Of a DNA stretch of 64,000 nucleotides, positions 15,584-25,008 are shown one piece after another. Numbering within the stretch: position 1 is the first letter of the stretch; the number at the start of each line of letters is the position of its first letter. A model generated the notes under the pieces. The model did not search any database, was not told the DNA's origin, and worked only from the letters and a program-made list of their open reading frames with translations. The stretch comes from Bacillus sp. OV322 (GTDB lineage: Bacteria > Bacillota > Bacilli > Bacillales > DSM-1321), in the NCBI RefSeq assembly GCF_900112495.1, contig NZ_FOMA01000002.1, positions 62,001 through 126,000 on the forward strand, given 5' to 3'. The translations under genes and the position numbers were made by a program.

Positions 15584-16930
15584 ATGGAAGAGCAGGAGTT
15601 AAAGAGAGATCTGAAAAATAGGCATGTACAGCTGATTGCGATTGGCGGCACAATCGGGACCGGTTTATTTCTTGGCTCAGGAAAAGCGATACAATTAGCT
15701 GGCCCTTCAATCGTACTGGCCTATCTCATCGTAGGGATCGCTTTGTTTTTCGTTATGAGGGCACTGGGAGAACTGCTTCTGTCTAATGCCGGATATCAGT
15801 CCTTTACGGATTTTGCCGAAGATTATATCGGCCCGTGGGCTGGCTTTGTGACAGGATGGACCTATTGGTTTTGCTGGATCATGACTGCTATGGCCGACAT
15901 GATAGCGGTTGGCGTGTATGTACAATACTGGTTTCATATTCCGCAGTGGGTTCCTGCTGTCGTCTGTTTAGTCATTTTATTGGGGCTTAATCTGCTGACT
16001 GTTAAACTGTTTGGAGAATTGGAGTTTTGGTTTGCCTTAATCAAGGTGATTACCATTCTTGCTTTAATAATTATCGGGATCGTTTTGCTTTTTATTGGGT
16101 TCAAAACAGATGCAGGAACGGTTTCTGCAGGAAATCTGTGGAATTTTGGCGGGATATTTCCGCATGGGATATCCGGATTCCTGCTTTCGTTTCAGATGGC
16201 AGTGTTTGCGTTTGTGGGGGTCGAGTTAATTGGTGTTTCTGCAGCAGAAACAGCAGATCCTAAAAAGAATATTCCGTCAGCCATAAACAAAATTCCGCTG
16301 AGAATTCTCTTTTTCTATGTGGGTGCATTAATAATACTTTTATGCATTAATCCGTGGAACCAATTGTCTGCAGACAATAGCCCTTTTGTAAAAACGTTCA
16401 GTTTAGTGGGCATTCCCGTTGCCGCCGGAATCATTAATTTCGTGGTATTAACCTCCGCTGCCTCGGCCTTTAACAGCGGATTGTTTTCAACGAGCAGGAT
16501 TTTATATAATTTAAGCCGGCATAACGCCGGGCCTGCTAAACTGGCTAAATTGAATAAAAACCATGTCCCCGGCCGTGCTCTATATACATCAGCGGCTGTT
16601 CTCTCCATTGGGGCCCTTTTGAGCAAGCTCATACCTGGCGAGGCCTTTGGCATTGTGACAACCATTAGTGCCATCTGTTTCATTTGGGTATGGAGCATCA
16701 TTTTGATTTCTCATATAAGGTACAGCAGAAAACGTCCGGATTTAAGAAAGAAATCAAGCTTTAAAGCACCCCTTACTCCTTTTATTAACTACGCTGTTCT
16801 ACTATTGTTTATTTGCATTCTAATCATTATGCTGTTTGCTGAAGCAACCCGCTTGCCTGTATTGCTGACGCCTTTATGGTTTGCGTTCTTAATTATCGTG
16901 TATTTATCTAGAGCAGCTGGCAAAAAGTAA
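15584..16930 (+). CDS. Amino acid permease (AAT family, CycA/D-serine-D-alanine-glycine type)
   Basis: 448 residues with 12 membrane segments. The N-terminal signature LKRDLKNRHVQLIAIGGTIGTGLFLGSG and FAFVGVELIGVSAAET are typical of the APC-superfamily AAT branch, closest in feel to CycA/AapA transporters of glycine, D-alanine and D-serine. The glycine riboswitch in its leader independently points to glycine (or alanine) as substrate. ATG 15584 has GCGGGGG about 9 bases upstream. Confidence 0.88.
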   Translation: MEEQELKRDLKNRHVQLIAIGGTIGTGLFLGSGKAIQLAGPSIVLAYLIVGIALFFVMRALGELLLSNAGYQSFTDFAEDYIGPWAGFVTGWTYWFCWIMTAMADMIAVGVYVQYWFHIPQWVPAVVCLVILLGLNLLTVKLFGELEFWFALIKVITILALIIIGIVLLFIGFKTDAGTVSAGNLWNFGGIFPHGISGFLLSFQMAVFAFVGVELIGVSAAETADPKKNIPSAINKIPLRILFFYVGALIILLCINPWNQLSADNSPFVKTFSLVGIPVAAGIINFVVLTSAASAFNSGLFSTSRILYNLSRHNAGPAKLAKLNKNHVPGRALYTSAAVLSIGALLSKLIPGEAFGIVTTISAICFIWVWSIILISHIRYSRKRPDLRKKSSFKAPLTPFINYAVLLLFICILIIMLFAEATRLPVLLTPLWFAFLIIVYLSRAAGKK

Positions 16931-16958
16931 CCCGGGGAGATGGCACACTCCCAAAAGA

Positions 16959-17004
16959 AAAAGCTGAACCAAAAGGAGTTCTTTCCTATTGGTTCAGCTT
17001 TTTT
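16959..17004. terminator. Terminator after the permease
   Basis: AAAAGCTGAACCAA ... TTGGTTCAGCTTTT, 12-14-bp stem with a 16-base loop, ending in TTTTTT. From 17005 to 17302 I see no gene; the promoter for the metallopeptidase must lie there. Confidence 0.85.
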
Positions 17005-17302
17005 GCAGGTTGCACTGAAATTATAAAAACTTCTCTTATGGCTTTTCTTATGGATAAGCCTGATCGTTTCAAATTTTTTTATGGCGGCTGGGGAGGGAAT
17101 CCAGCCGGAAAAACGGGTAATGGCAGACCATACAGCCGGAAAATGAGCGCCTGAATAGTAATCAACAGGCAAGGACAAAGCCTTAAATAAAAGAATTTTC
17201 TACAAAAGCTAAATAAACTGGTTAATCGCGGGTATAACACTAAGGGAAGATGAGCCATTTTTTTATTAGTTTATTGTGAATAGTGTAAGAGGAGGAAGTA
17301 TT

Positions 17303-18148
17303 ATGAAATGGAAAGGGAGACGAGAAAGCTCCAACGTTGAGGATAGAAGAGGGATGGGCGGCAAAACGCTTGTTGGAGGCGGTATTGGCGGAATTGTCAT
17401 TTTGCTTCTTGTGACTTTGCTTGGGGGAAATCCGAGTGATCTTTTAAATGGCATGATGAATGCTCCAGAATCAGGGACAAATGCACCTTATGAGGAAAGT
17501 GCACAGGAGAAGGAGCTTTCACAGTTTGTATCTGTAGTTCTCGCAGATACAGAGGATGTCTGGACAGATGTATTTAAGAAAGAAGGCCTAACCTACAAAA
17601 AACCGACGCTTGTTCTGTATTCCGGAAGTGTAGACTCTGCTTGCGGCACAGCAGGATCAGCGGTAGGACCTTTTTATTGTCCGGGTGACCAGAAGCTGTA
17701 TATTGATTTGAGCTTTTATGAGGAATTGAAGCAGAAGTTCAAGGCTCCAGGCGATTTTGCCATGGCCTATGTAATTGCCCACGAGGTGGGCCATCATGTA
17801 CAGACACTGCTCGGGACAACAGAAAAGGAAATGCCAAATAGGCAGCAGGTGAGCCAAAATGAATATAATAAGTATTCAGTCAGGCTTGAACTGCAGGCAG
17901 ATTATCTGGCCGGTGTCTGGGCCAGCCATGCAAAGGATATGAATTTGCTGGAAAAGGGCGATCTTGAAGAAGCATTAAATGCAGCGAATGCGGTCGGTGA
18001 TGATAATATTCAAAAAAAGGCTCAAGGCTATGCGGTGCCGGAGAGCTTTACACACGGAACATCCGAACAAAGGAAGCGCTGGTTTAATAAAGGCTTCCAA
18101 TCTGGCACGATAGAAGGCGGAGATACGTTTTCTGCTAAAAACCTTTGA
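17303..18148 (+). CDS. YpfJ-type neutral zinc metallopeptidase
   Basis: 281 residues from ATG 17303 (AGGAGG eight bases upstream). A short cytoplasmic head (MKWKGRRESSNVEDRRGMG) is followed by one membrane helix (about 27-47, GGIGGIVILLLVTLLGG), then an extracytoplasmic domain. The zinc motif HEVGHHVQ is near residue 162 with the supporting LELQADYLAGVWA about 40 residues later. Paired cysteines (SACGTAGSAVGPFYCPGD) match the Zn_peptidase_2 family. Substrate unknown. Confidence 0.88.
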   Translation: MKWKGRRESSNVEDRRGMGGKTLVGGGIGGIVILLLVTLLGGNPSDLLNGMMNAPESGTNAPYEESAQEKELSQFVSVVLADTEDVWTDVFKKEGLTYKKPTLVLYSGSVDSACGTAGSAVGPFYCPGDQKLYIDLSFYEELKQKFKAPGDFAMAYVIAHEVGHHVQTLLGTTEKEMPNRQQVSQNEYNKYSVRLELQADYLAGVWASHAKDMNLLEKGDLEEALNAANAVGDDNIQKKAQGYAVPESFTHGTSEQRKRWFNKGFQSGTIEGGDTFSAKNL

Positions 18149-18154
18149 CGCATG

Positions 18155-18208
18155 AAAAAAGCTGTCCCGAAAAGGCTGAAATGAGACCTTTTTAGGACAG
18201 CTTTTTTT
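18155..18208. terminator. Bidirectional terminator
   Basis: AAAAAAGCTGTCC ... GGACAGCTTTTTTT with an inner AAAAGG/CCTTTT stem, between convergent genes. Confidence 0.85.
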
Positions 18209-18209
18209 A

Positions 18210-19385
18210 TTATGGGTGAATATACTTTTCGGCATTTTGAGATTCACTATGCCGTGTAACGGAGAAGATGGAACAAAGCAAAGCGATTAAAACAAAAATG
18301 GCCCCGACCCAGGCATTATATATAATCGAGGTATGTTCAATAACAATGCCTCCGATGAATGATCCCAGCGCAATGCCGAGATGGCTGGCGGTCGTGTTCA
18401 AGCTTAACAGGATGTCTGAATTATGCGGTGCCATTTGGATAATAAAATTGTTTTGGGCAGGCGAAATTGCCCAGCTCAAAGCGCTCCATAAGATAATGAC
18501 TGCGGTGAACAGATATATGGGCCACTCGACACTAAACGGAATCAAGAGCATCATCACGAAGAATAAAGTAATGATGGTTAAAATCGATTTCTTTGATCCC
18601 CACTTATCAGAGCTGAAGCCCCCGATTCCGCCTCCCGCGACAGCCGCCAGTCCAAAGACAAGATACATAGCTGTGACCATTGCTGTATTAAGATGCAGGG
18701 CGGTACGCAAGAATGGAGTTAAATAGGCATACAAAGTCAGGTGTCCGGCTAATAAAAACCCTGATGAAAACTGGGTTGCGACAATTTTACCTTCTTTTAA
18801 TGAACGAAGCTGCACGCGCAGGGAGATGACTGGAGGCGGTGCGGCCTTTTCAAGCATGGCCTGGACACCAATCATGATGACTGCAGTCAGCAAGGCAATA
18901 AGAATGAAAACCGCACGCCAGCCATAAGCATTACCCACTAAAATGCCAATCGGTATTCCTAGAACAAGGGAAGCGCTGATTCCCATGAAAATGGTGCCGA
19001 TTGCCCGGCCTTTGAATTCCGGTGCTACCATGCGTGATGCCATTGTGGTTGAAAGGACCACTAAAAATGACCCGCTCATGGCAGCCAAAATCCGCCCTGT
19101 AAAGAGCATTCCGTAATTGACACTAAAGGCAGACAGGATATTGCTGAGAAAAAAGGCAAATAAAGTCCATAAATATGTTTTCTTCCGTTCAAATTTAGCT
19201 GTTGCATTTAAAAGGATGGGAGCGGATAGAGCAAAGAAAACCGAATAAATCGTAATAAGATTGCCCGCTGTACTTACAGAAATCCCTAAGTCCTTCGAAA
19301 TGATATCTAAAATTCCGCCGATAATGAGCTCCACTGTTCCGATTACGAAGCACGAAACGGCTAGAATATAAATTTTTGGATTCAC
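18210..19385 (-). CDS. MFS transporter, DHA1 family (PbuE-like efflux)
   Basis: 391 residues, 12 membrane segments, with the DHA1 opening FVIGTVELIIGGILDIISKDLGIS and motif GRILAAMSGSFLVVLSTTMASRM. The overall look is that of B. subtilis PbuE (purine base/nucleoside efflux) and its relatives, but no purine riboswitch precedes it here, so substrate is uncertain. ATG 19385 has AAAGGAGG upstream. An inverted repeat GTTACT/AGTAAC lies 20-40 bases before the start. Confidence 0.8.
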   Translation of the reverse strand: MNPKIYILAVSCFVIGTVELIIGGILDIISKDLGISVSTAGNLITIYSVFFALSAPILLNATAKFERKKTYLWTLFAFFLSNILSAFSVNYGMLFTGRILAAMSGSFLVVLSTTMASRMVAPEFKGRAIGTIFMGISASLVLGIPIGILVGNAYGWRAVFILIALLTAVIMIGVQAMLEKAAPPPVISLRVQLRSLKEGKIVATQFSSGFLLAGHLTLYAYLTPFLRTALHLNTAMVTAMYLVFGLAAVAGGGIGGFSSDKWGSKKSILTIITLFFVMMLLIPFSVEWPIYLFTAVIILWSALSWAISPAQNNFIIQMAPHNSDILLSLNTTASHLGIALGSFIGGIVIEHTSIIYNAWVGAIFVLIALLCSIFSVTRHSESQNAEKYIHP

Positions 19386-19405
19386 ACTATGTCCTCCTTT
19401 AAAAA

Positions 19406-19425
19406 GTTACTACAGGAATAGTAAC
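19406..19425. promoter_or_regulatory. Candidate operator upstream of the MFS gene
   Basis: GTTACT-N8-AGTAAC, extended by AAAA and TTTT on the outside, lies just upstream of the ribosome binding site of the MFS gene. A TrmB-type regulator encoded upstream is a possible binder; this is inference. Confidence 0.4.
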
Positions 19426-19459
19426 CTTTTTTAACTGTAATAACAAGAGGAAAATAAAA

Positions 19460-19498
19460 AAGAAGCAAAACGCTCTTAAAGAGAACATTTTGCTTCTT
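19460..19498 (-). terminator. Terminator of the TrmB-type regulator gene
   Basis: AAGAAGCAAAA ... TTTTGCTTCTT, 11-bp stem, followed on the minus strand by TTTTTTATTTT. It separates the regulator from the MFS gene. Confidence 0.8.
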
Positions 19499-19509
19499 AA
19501 TTTACATTC

Positions 19510-20268
19510 TCAGTAACGCAAACGGGTCAAAAGTTTCTTTGTCACTTCGTCATGGACAAGCTGGTCATGGAAACGCTCGGTAATGGTCGTTAGAGCCGCA
19601 TCATGATAAAAGAAATCTGTAAAAAACTTAACAAAAGGCTGGCTCATGGTTTTGATGGCCTTCCATTGATCGTGTTCAATACCAGCAAAGACGGCATCCT
19701 GCTGATCAATTACAAGCAGGTGGGATTTCTCCAGCCGCTCATGCTCATCTAATGGCACAAGCGTATGAACTCGGGATAAGGAGGTTTCAATATTCCCGAT
19801 CGTGAGAATTTCGACCTCGAGACCTTCTCGTTCCTTTTTCTCCAGGATAGGGAGATAAGGAACCAGATTTTCACTCCAGGATGACATGAGAATAGAGGTA
19901 TGCGCCTGCTGGAGCATCGTTTCAATTTGAGCGAAAATTGTAGAGCGGGCCTTTAAGCTCCAAACACGGTCATCTGTATAAGAAGGCTGGATTTTCTTCT
20001 GCTTTAGCGATTCAACACTTTGTTCAAACTCATAGGTTAATTTTTTTATCACTGTTTCAAGCGGGACAGCGTAATACAGCTTCTTCTTTTCAGAAACGGT
20101 ATTCATGATCAGTCCTTTATCAATCATTCGATTCAGCACTTCATATACCTTAGCCTTTGGCACCTGTGAATGTGTGACAATGGCGGTTGCATCCATAGAT
20201 TCCTGACTGGACAAAAGAGTTTCATATACTTGGCTTTCATATTGGGAATAGCCGAATTTCTGTAACAT
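19510..20268 (-). CDS. TrmB-family transcriptional regulator
   Basis: 252 residues. N-terminal TrmB helix-turn-helix (about 1-70: FGYSQYESQVYETLLSSQESMDATAIVTHSQVPKAKVYEVLNRMIDKGLI), then a C-terminal domain (about 105-240) of phospholipase-D-like fold as in other TrmB proteins (SILMSSWSENLVPYLPILEKKEREGLEVEIL). TrmB regulators respond to sugars or to redox and other signals. It stands upstream of, and on the same strand as, the MFS gene, with a terminator between; it may control that gene. Confidence 0.85.
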   Translation of the reverse strand: MLQKFGYSQYESQVYETLLSSQESMDATAIVTHSQVPKAKVYEVLNRMIDKGLIMNTVSEKKKLYYAVPLETVIKKLTYEFEQSVESLKQKKIQPSYTDDRVWSLKARSTIFAQIETMLQQAHTSILMSSWSENLVPYLPILEKKEREGLEVEILTIGNIETSLSRVHTLVPLDEHERLEKSHLLVIDQQDAVFAGIEHDQWKAIKTMSQPFVKFFTDFFYHDAALTTITERFHDQLVHDEVTKKLLTRLRY

Positions 20269-20458
20269 ATTGCCTCCTAAACAAAAATGGGACCTTTTTC
20301 TATTATCTAGGTATTATACTATCAGAATTCAGAAACAAGAAATATCTGCTGTGAAGGCAGCGTGAAAAGGAACCAGGTTGACTTAAAAGGATATTTCAAT
20401 TATTATATGTTTAAATGTTTGAACATACGAACTCATATAATAGATGAATGAACTTAAT

Positions 20459-20598
20459 ATGAAAAACAACACTTACTACAGGGACAACAAGCGGTTTGGG
20501 CTATGATTGTACAATTGTTTGCAAAAAAGATGGATATAATCTGGTTTTAGTCGCAAGAAACAGCCAATGTCGCCAAGTATGTTGCGGGTGAAAAGTAA
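20459..20598 (+). pseudogene. N-terminal remnant of a short-chain dehydrogenase/reductase
   Basis: From codon 20463 the frame reads KTTLTTGTTSGLGYD, then [18 protein letters not shown], then TGA at 20596-20598. This matches the SDR N-terminus '[33 protein letters not shown]', with the glycine motif and second strand intact. An ATG-AAA-AAC at 20459 precedes it one base out of frame, so the fragment also carries a frameshift. The rest of the gene is absent. An ArsR gene starts 24 bases after the fragment. Confidence 0.75.
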
Positions 20599-20621
20599 GG
20601 AAATGAAAGGTGGAGGAAAGA

Positions 20622-20927
20622 ATGGAAACCAAAGCTATTGATGTATTCCGGGCATGTATACCGCTATTTAATGCACTGAGTGACCCGGCAAGGCAGGATA
20701 TCATCCTTTTGCTGGCAGAGAGGGAGCGCTTGAGCGTAAATGAAATTGCTGAGCAGTCCAATTTATCGAGGCCGGCCATTTCACATCATTTAAAAATCAT
20801 GCGGGACAATCATCTTGTTGAAATTGAGCAAAAAGGCACACAGAGATGCTACTCGCTTTCTTTAGACCAAAGCGTAGCACAGCTGAAGCAGCTGATCAGA
20901 ATTGTTGAGAGCGAGTGCCTGCTGTAA
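20622..20927 (+). CDS. ArsR-family transcriptional regulator
   Basis: 101 residues from ATG 20622, with GGAGG six bases upstream. A compact winged helix: FNALSDPARQDIILLLAERERLSVNEIAEQSNLSRPAISHHLKIMRDNHLVEIEQKGTQRCYSL. No metal-binding cysteine cluster is seen, so it is probably not a metal sensor. It follows the SDR remnant; in related genomes a regulated SDR may be its partner, lost here (inference). Confidence 0.88.
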   Translation: METKAIDVFRACIPLFNALSDPARQDIILLLAERERLSVNEIAEQSNLSRPAISHHLKIMRDNHLVEIEQKGTQRCYSLSLDQSVAQLKQLIRIVESECLL

Positions 20928-21051
20928 CTAGAGATTGTAATTTCTAAATATTGACACATTCCGGCAGATATGATATTTAATTAGTGAAATGGGTACTTAA
21001 CTGGCTAATTTATTCTGCCAGAAGGTTTTGAGAGGGGAAGGAAAAAATCAA

Positions 21052-22932
21052 ATGGAAAAAAAGCAATTTAAAGCAGAATCTAAAAGATTGTTAGAAATGA
21101 TGATTAACTCCATCTATTCAAAACGGGAAGTATTTTTGAGAGAGCTGATTTCAAATGCCAGTGATGCTATCGACAAAATCTATTATCAATCATTAACGGA
21201 CGATTCCTTAAGCTTCGAACCAGACAGCTATTACATAAAAGTGGCAGCAGATAAGGAAAGCCGCACCCTGAACATTACGGACTTCGGAATCGGCATGACA
21301 AGGGAAGAGCTTGAAAACAATCTGGGAATCATTGCGAAAAGCGGATCTTTGGCTTTTAAAAGCGAGAATGAACTGAAGGATGGCCATGATATTATCGGCC
21401 AGTTCGGAGTCGGGTTTTATGCAGCCTTTATGGTAGCTGATGTAGTTACCGTGATCAGCAGGGCATTAGGCAGTGATGAGGCTTATAAGTGGGAATCTAC
21501 AGGCTCTGACGGGTACACGATTGAGGCCTGCGCGAAGGATTCTGTGGGTACAGAAATCATTTTAAATATAAAACAAAATACTGAAGACGAAAACTATGAT
21601 GAATATCTCGACGAGTACAGATTGAAAGAAATCATTAAAAAATACTCAGACTTCATCCGCTATCCTATCAAAATGGACGTAACAGAAAGCAAGCTTAAAG
21701 ATGGCAGCGAAAATGAATATGAACAAGTTACGGCAGAGCAGACCATCAACAGCATGGTGCCTATCTGGAAAAAGAATAAAAGTGAGCTGACAGCTGAGGA
21801 TTATGAAAAATTTTATGCTGAAAAGCACTATGGCTTCGACAAGCCGCTAAAGCATATTCATATCAATGTGGACGGATCGATCCGATATAATGCTATTTTA
21901 TTCATCCCGGAAAAAACGCCTTATGACTATTACACAAAGGAATATGAAAAAGGGCTCGAGCTATACTCCAATGGCGTCCTGATCATGAGCAAATGCAGCG
22001 ATCTTCTGCCTGATTATTTCAGCTTTGTGAAGGGAATGGCTGATTCAGAGGACTTATCTCTGAATATTTCAAGGGAAATGCTGCAGCATGACCGGCAGCT
22101 GAAGCTGATAGCTAAGAATATCTCAAAGAAAATCAAGAGCGAGCTGCAAAGCATGCTGAAAAATGAAAGAGAAAACTATGAAGAGTTTTATCACTCATTT
22201 GGCAGACAGCTGAAATTCGGCATGTACAGTGATTATGGAAGCCACAAAGAAGTTTTGCAGGACCTGGTGATGTTTTACTCATCTTCTCAAAAAAGGCTGG
22301 TTACACTGGATGAATATGTATCGCGGATGCCTGAAAATCAAAAGTATATCTATTATGCATCCGGGGAATCTGTTGAAAGAATTGAAAAGCTGCCGCAGAC
22401 TGAGATGGTATCTGAAAAAGGGTTTGAAATCCTGTATTTTACAGATGATATCGATGAATTTGCAATCCGCATGCTGATGAGCTATAAAGATAAAGAATTC
22501 AAGTCTGTATCAAGCGGGGACCTTGGTATTGAAGAGGAAGAAAACCAAAATGATGACAGCGCAAAGGACAACGAAAACAAAGATCTTTTTGATAGTATGA
22601 AAAAGATTTTATCCGGAAAAGTGAAGGATGTCAGGGTATCCAAACGGCTGAAGTCACACCCTGTATGCCTTGCTGCTGATGGCGACTTGACCATTGAAAT
22701 GGAAAAGATTTTAAATGCCATGCCGGATAGCCAAAATGTCAAAGCTGACAAAGTTTTAGAAATCAACATCCATCATGAAGTATTTGCATCCTTGAAGAAT
22801 GCCTTTGAGTCTGATCAGGATAAACTGATTTTATACACCAATCTGCTGTATAATCAGGCACTTCTGATTGAAGGGCTTCCGATTCAGGATCCGGTGGAAT
22901 TCACGAATGAAATCTGTAAAATTATGGTCTGA
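21052..22932 (+). CDS. htpG: Molecular chaperone HtpG (Hsp90)
   Basis: 626 residues from ATG 21052 (GAGAGGGGAAGG upstream), the same length as B. subtilis HtpG. The GHKL ATPase domain shows [27 protein letters not shown] and [17 protein letters not shown]; the middle domain has the catalytic-arginine region [17 protein letters not shown]. An acidic, low-complexity stretch around 495-515 ([18 protein letters not shown]) links to the C-terminal dimerisation domain. Single gene with its own terminator. Confidence 0.97.
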   Translation: MEKKQFKAESKRLLEMMINSIYSKREVFLRELISNASDAIDKIYYQSLTDDSLSFEPDSYYIKVAADKESRTLNITDFGIGMTREELENNLGIIAKSGSLAFKSENELKDGHDIIGQFGVGFYAAFMVADVVTVISRALGSDEAYKWESTGSDGYTIEACAKDSVGTEIILNIKQNTEDENYDEYLDEYRLKEIIKKYSDFIRYPIKMDVTESKLKDGSENEYEQVTAEQTINSMVPIWKKNKSELTAEDYEKFYAEKHYGFDKPLKHIHINVDGSIRYNAILFIPEKTPYDYYTKEYEKGLELYSNGVLIMSKCSDLLPDYFSFVKGMADSEDLSLNISREMLQHDRQLKLIAKNISKKIKSELQSMLKNERENYEEFYHSFGRQLKFGMYSDYGSHKEVLQDLVMFYSSSQKRLVTLDEYVSRMPENQKYIYYASGESVERIEKLPQTEMVSEKGFEILYFTDDIDEFAIRMLMSYKDKEFKSVSSGDLGIEEEENQNDDSAKDNENKDLFDSMKKILSGKVKDVRVSKRLKSHPVCLAADGDLTIEMEKILNAMPDSQNVKADKVLEINIHHEVFASLKNAFESDQDKLILYTNLLYNQALLIEGLPIQDPVEFTNEICKIMV

Positions 22933-22944
22933 ATGCCATCTGAG

Positions 22945-22985
22945 AAAAAAGCGCGGGATTATCCTGCGTTTTTTTTTTTTTTTTT
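22945..22985 (+). terminator. Terminator of htpG with a 17-base T run
   Basis: CGC-GGGATTATCC-GCG hairpin followed by 17 consecutive T (22969-22985), an unusually long tract and therefore a likely site of slippage or sequencing variation. Confidence 0.85.
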
Positions 22986-23157
22986 GGAATACTTAAAAAT
23001 AAATATTTGAATATTCAGCATATTTTATCGGATGGACTTGATATAATATTTAATGTATAAGCCTTTATATTTTTTTCTTTTCATTATGCGGTAAAAGGGG
23101 GGAAAGATTAAATTTTCTTCATAAAACGGTTATTAAAACATGAGGGGAGTTTTTCAG

Positions 23158-24621
23158 ATGATGAAATATCTTCAAAGGATGGGCCGCTCCTTAATGCTTC
23201 CGGTTGCTGTATTGCCGGCAGCGGCAATTTTAATGGGAATCGGGTATTGGATTGATCCTTCAGGATGGGGTTCGGGTAATGAAGCGGCTGCCTTTTTGAT
23301 TAAAGCAGGATCTGCCATTCTTGATCATATTGCCATTTTGTTTGCGGTAGGTTTGGCTCTTGGCATGTCAAAGGACAAAGATGGATCGGCTGCATTGAGC
23401 GGGCTTGTAGCCTATCTGGTGATTACCACTTTGCTCTCGAGCAGTTCAGTAGCTATGCTGCAGGGTGTGGACGTAGCAAAGGTCAACGCAGCTTTTATCA
23501 AAATTGAAAACCCTTTCATAGGGATTATTTCAGGAATTGTTGCTTCAATCATGTATAACCGGTTCAGCCATGTGAAATTAGTAGATTTCCTGGCCTTTTT
23601 TAGCGGAAAGCGCCTTGTCCCGATTATGTCGGCCGTTGCGATGCTATTTGTATCGCTGGTGCTGTTATTTGTATGGCCCGTTGTTTATACATGGCTTGTT
23701 ACATTCGGCACATCGATCTCAAAGCTTGGTTTTGCGGGAGCCGGGCTTTATGGTTTTTTCAACCGGCTGCTGATTCCTACCGGTCTGCATCATGCGCTCA
23801 ACTCCGTATTTTGGTTTAATGTAGCAGGCATTGATGATATCGGAAAGTTTTGGTCAGGAAAGGGAACGAAGGGTGTAACAGGCATGTATCAGGCAGGATT
23901 CTTCCCTGTCATGATGTTCGGTTTGCCTGCGGCAGCCCTTGCCATGTATCACACAGCTAAAACAAAAAAGAAGAAACAGGTTGCTTCACTGATGCTTGCT
24001 GCAGGGTTCGCTTCCTTCTTTACAGGAGTAACGGAGCCCATGGAATTTGTCTTTATGTTTACTGCGCCGCTCCTTTATCTTGTTCATGCAGTTCTAACAG
24101 GCCTGTCACTGGCCATAGCGGCATGGTTCCACTGGACGGCTGGATTCAGCTTTAGTGCAGGTTTAATTGATTTTGTCCTGAGCTCAAAGCTGCCGCTGGC
24201 AAATGCCCCTTATATGCTGCTGATTCAAGGGCTTGTCTTTGCGGTTCTGTATTATTCAATCTTCCGCTTTTTGATTACCAAATTCAACCTGATGACTCCG
24301 GGTAGAGAAGAAACGGACGATTTTGATGGAGCGAGTGCCGAAGCGGCTTCCGCAGCGAGCACATCAAAGGAAGATAAATTCACTGCAATGGCTGCTGTTA
24401 TATATGACGGACTAGGCGGAGATGCCAATGTAACATCCGTAGACAATTGCGTCACACGCTTGAGGGTCGAGGTAAAAGATATGTTTGCGGTTGATCAGCA
24501 GAAAATCAGGTCAACAGGCATACCTGGCATAAACATTGTCGGTACCAGCAGCATTCAAGTAATCATTGGACCATCCGTCCAATTTGTAGCGGACGAAATC
24601 GAGAAAATCCGTAAATCTTAA
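23158..24621 (+). CDS. PTS IICB component, glucose/N-acetylglucosamine family (NagP-like)
   Basis: About 487 residues. Membrane IIC domain (about 1-375) begins YLQRMGRSLMLPVAVLPAAAILMGIGYWIDP and includes FFTGVTEPMEFVFMF. A linker rich in Ala/Ser/Asp follows, then the IIB domain (about 405-487) with phospho-cysteine motif VDNCVTRLRVEVKD. No IIA domain is present, so it must use an EIIA elsewhere. The sequence looks nearer to NagP (N-acetylglucosamine) than PtsG. ATG 23158 or 23161 both fit the GAGGGGAG site. No GlcT-type antiterminator gene is adjacent. Confidence 0.88.
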   Translation: MMKYLQRMGRSLMLPVAVLPAAAILMGIGYWIDPSGWGSGNEAAAFLIKAGSAILDHIAILFAVGLALGMSKDKDGSAALSGLVAYLVITTLLSSSSVAMLQGVDVAKVNAAFIKIENPFIGIISGIVASIMYNRFSHVKLVDFLAFFSGKRLVPIMSAVAMLFVSLVLLFVWPVVYTWLVTFGTSISKLGFAGAGLYGFFNRLLIPTGLHHALNSVFWFNVAGIDDIGKFWSGKGTKGVTGMYQAGFFPVMMFGLPAAALAMYHTAKTKKKKQVASLMLAAGFASFFTGVTEPMEFVFMFTAPLLYLVHAVLTGLSLAIAAWFHWTAGFSFSAGLIDFVLSSKLPLANAPYMLLIQGLVFAVLYYSIFRFLITKFNLMTPGREETDDFDGASAEAASAASTSKEDKFTAMAAVIYDGLGGDANVTSVDNCVTRLRVEVKDMFAVDQQKIRSTGIPGINIVGTSSIQVIIGPSVQFVADEIEKIRKS

Positions 24622-24622
24622 G

Positions 24623-24670
24623 AACAAACCTAAAAGCCGTGATTTTAAAAATCATGGCTTTTAGGTTTGT
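24623..24670. terminator. 48-bp near-perfect palindrome, probable bidirectional terminator
   Basis: AACAAACCTAAAAGCC(G)TGATTTT and its complement meet without a spacer, with only one G-U pair over 24 bp. It lies between the convergent PTS gene and the DUF4023 gene; the internal TTTTAG arms give each strand a T tract. Confidence 0.75.
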
Positions 24671-24700
24671 CATATTTCAAGCCGAGTGAACGTAATTTCC

Positions 24701-24823
24701 TCAGTGCTGCTTGTTTGGCAGTTTTTTAGTAGGCTTACCTTTACCCTGGCGTTTGCGGTTCGCCTCATCCTTCTCCTGTTTGTCATGAAGCTTCTCAACA
24801 AATTCTCCGGTATTATCCATCAT
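24701..24823 (-). CDS. DUF4023-type small basic protein
   Basis: A 40-residue product from the tandem ATG at 24823 or 24820: MMDNTGEFVEKLHDKQEKD, then EANRKRQGKGKPTKKLPNKQH. GGAGGG lies five bases before the first ATG, making this a convincing gene despite its size. The FVEKL ... KRQGKG ... KLPNKQH pattern is that of DUF4023 proteins of Bacillaceae. Highly charged, no signal peptide; function unknown. Confidence 0.75.
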   Translation of the reverse strand: MMDNTGEFVEKLHDKQEKDEANRKRQGKGKPTKKLPNKQH

Positions 24824-24957
24824 GTTATCCCTCCATCTTCTATCCGATTTGTTTATAAATTCACCCATCGGCCCGCAGAACATGCAAGCCTATTTCATAG
24901 GATGCTTCCAGGCGATTCCCTGTATTACAATAAAAAACAAAAAAATAATTGAATAAC

Positions 24958-24975
24958 GTAACAGTGTTATGTTAC
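24958..24975. promoter_or_regulatory. Palindromic operator candidate of the yhbD-bactofilin operon
   Basis: GTAACA-GTGTTA-TGTTAC lies between a -35-like TTGAAT (24950-24955) and TTACAT (24973-24978). That places the dyad inside the promoter, as in MerR-controlled promoters. The first gene, yhbD, encodes a MerR-like DNA-binding head, so autoregulation is plausible. Confidence 0.5.
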
Positions 24976-25008
24976 ATTAAAAATACCAAAAAGGGAGTGT
25001 CGTCAAAT

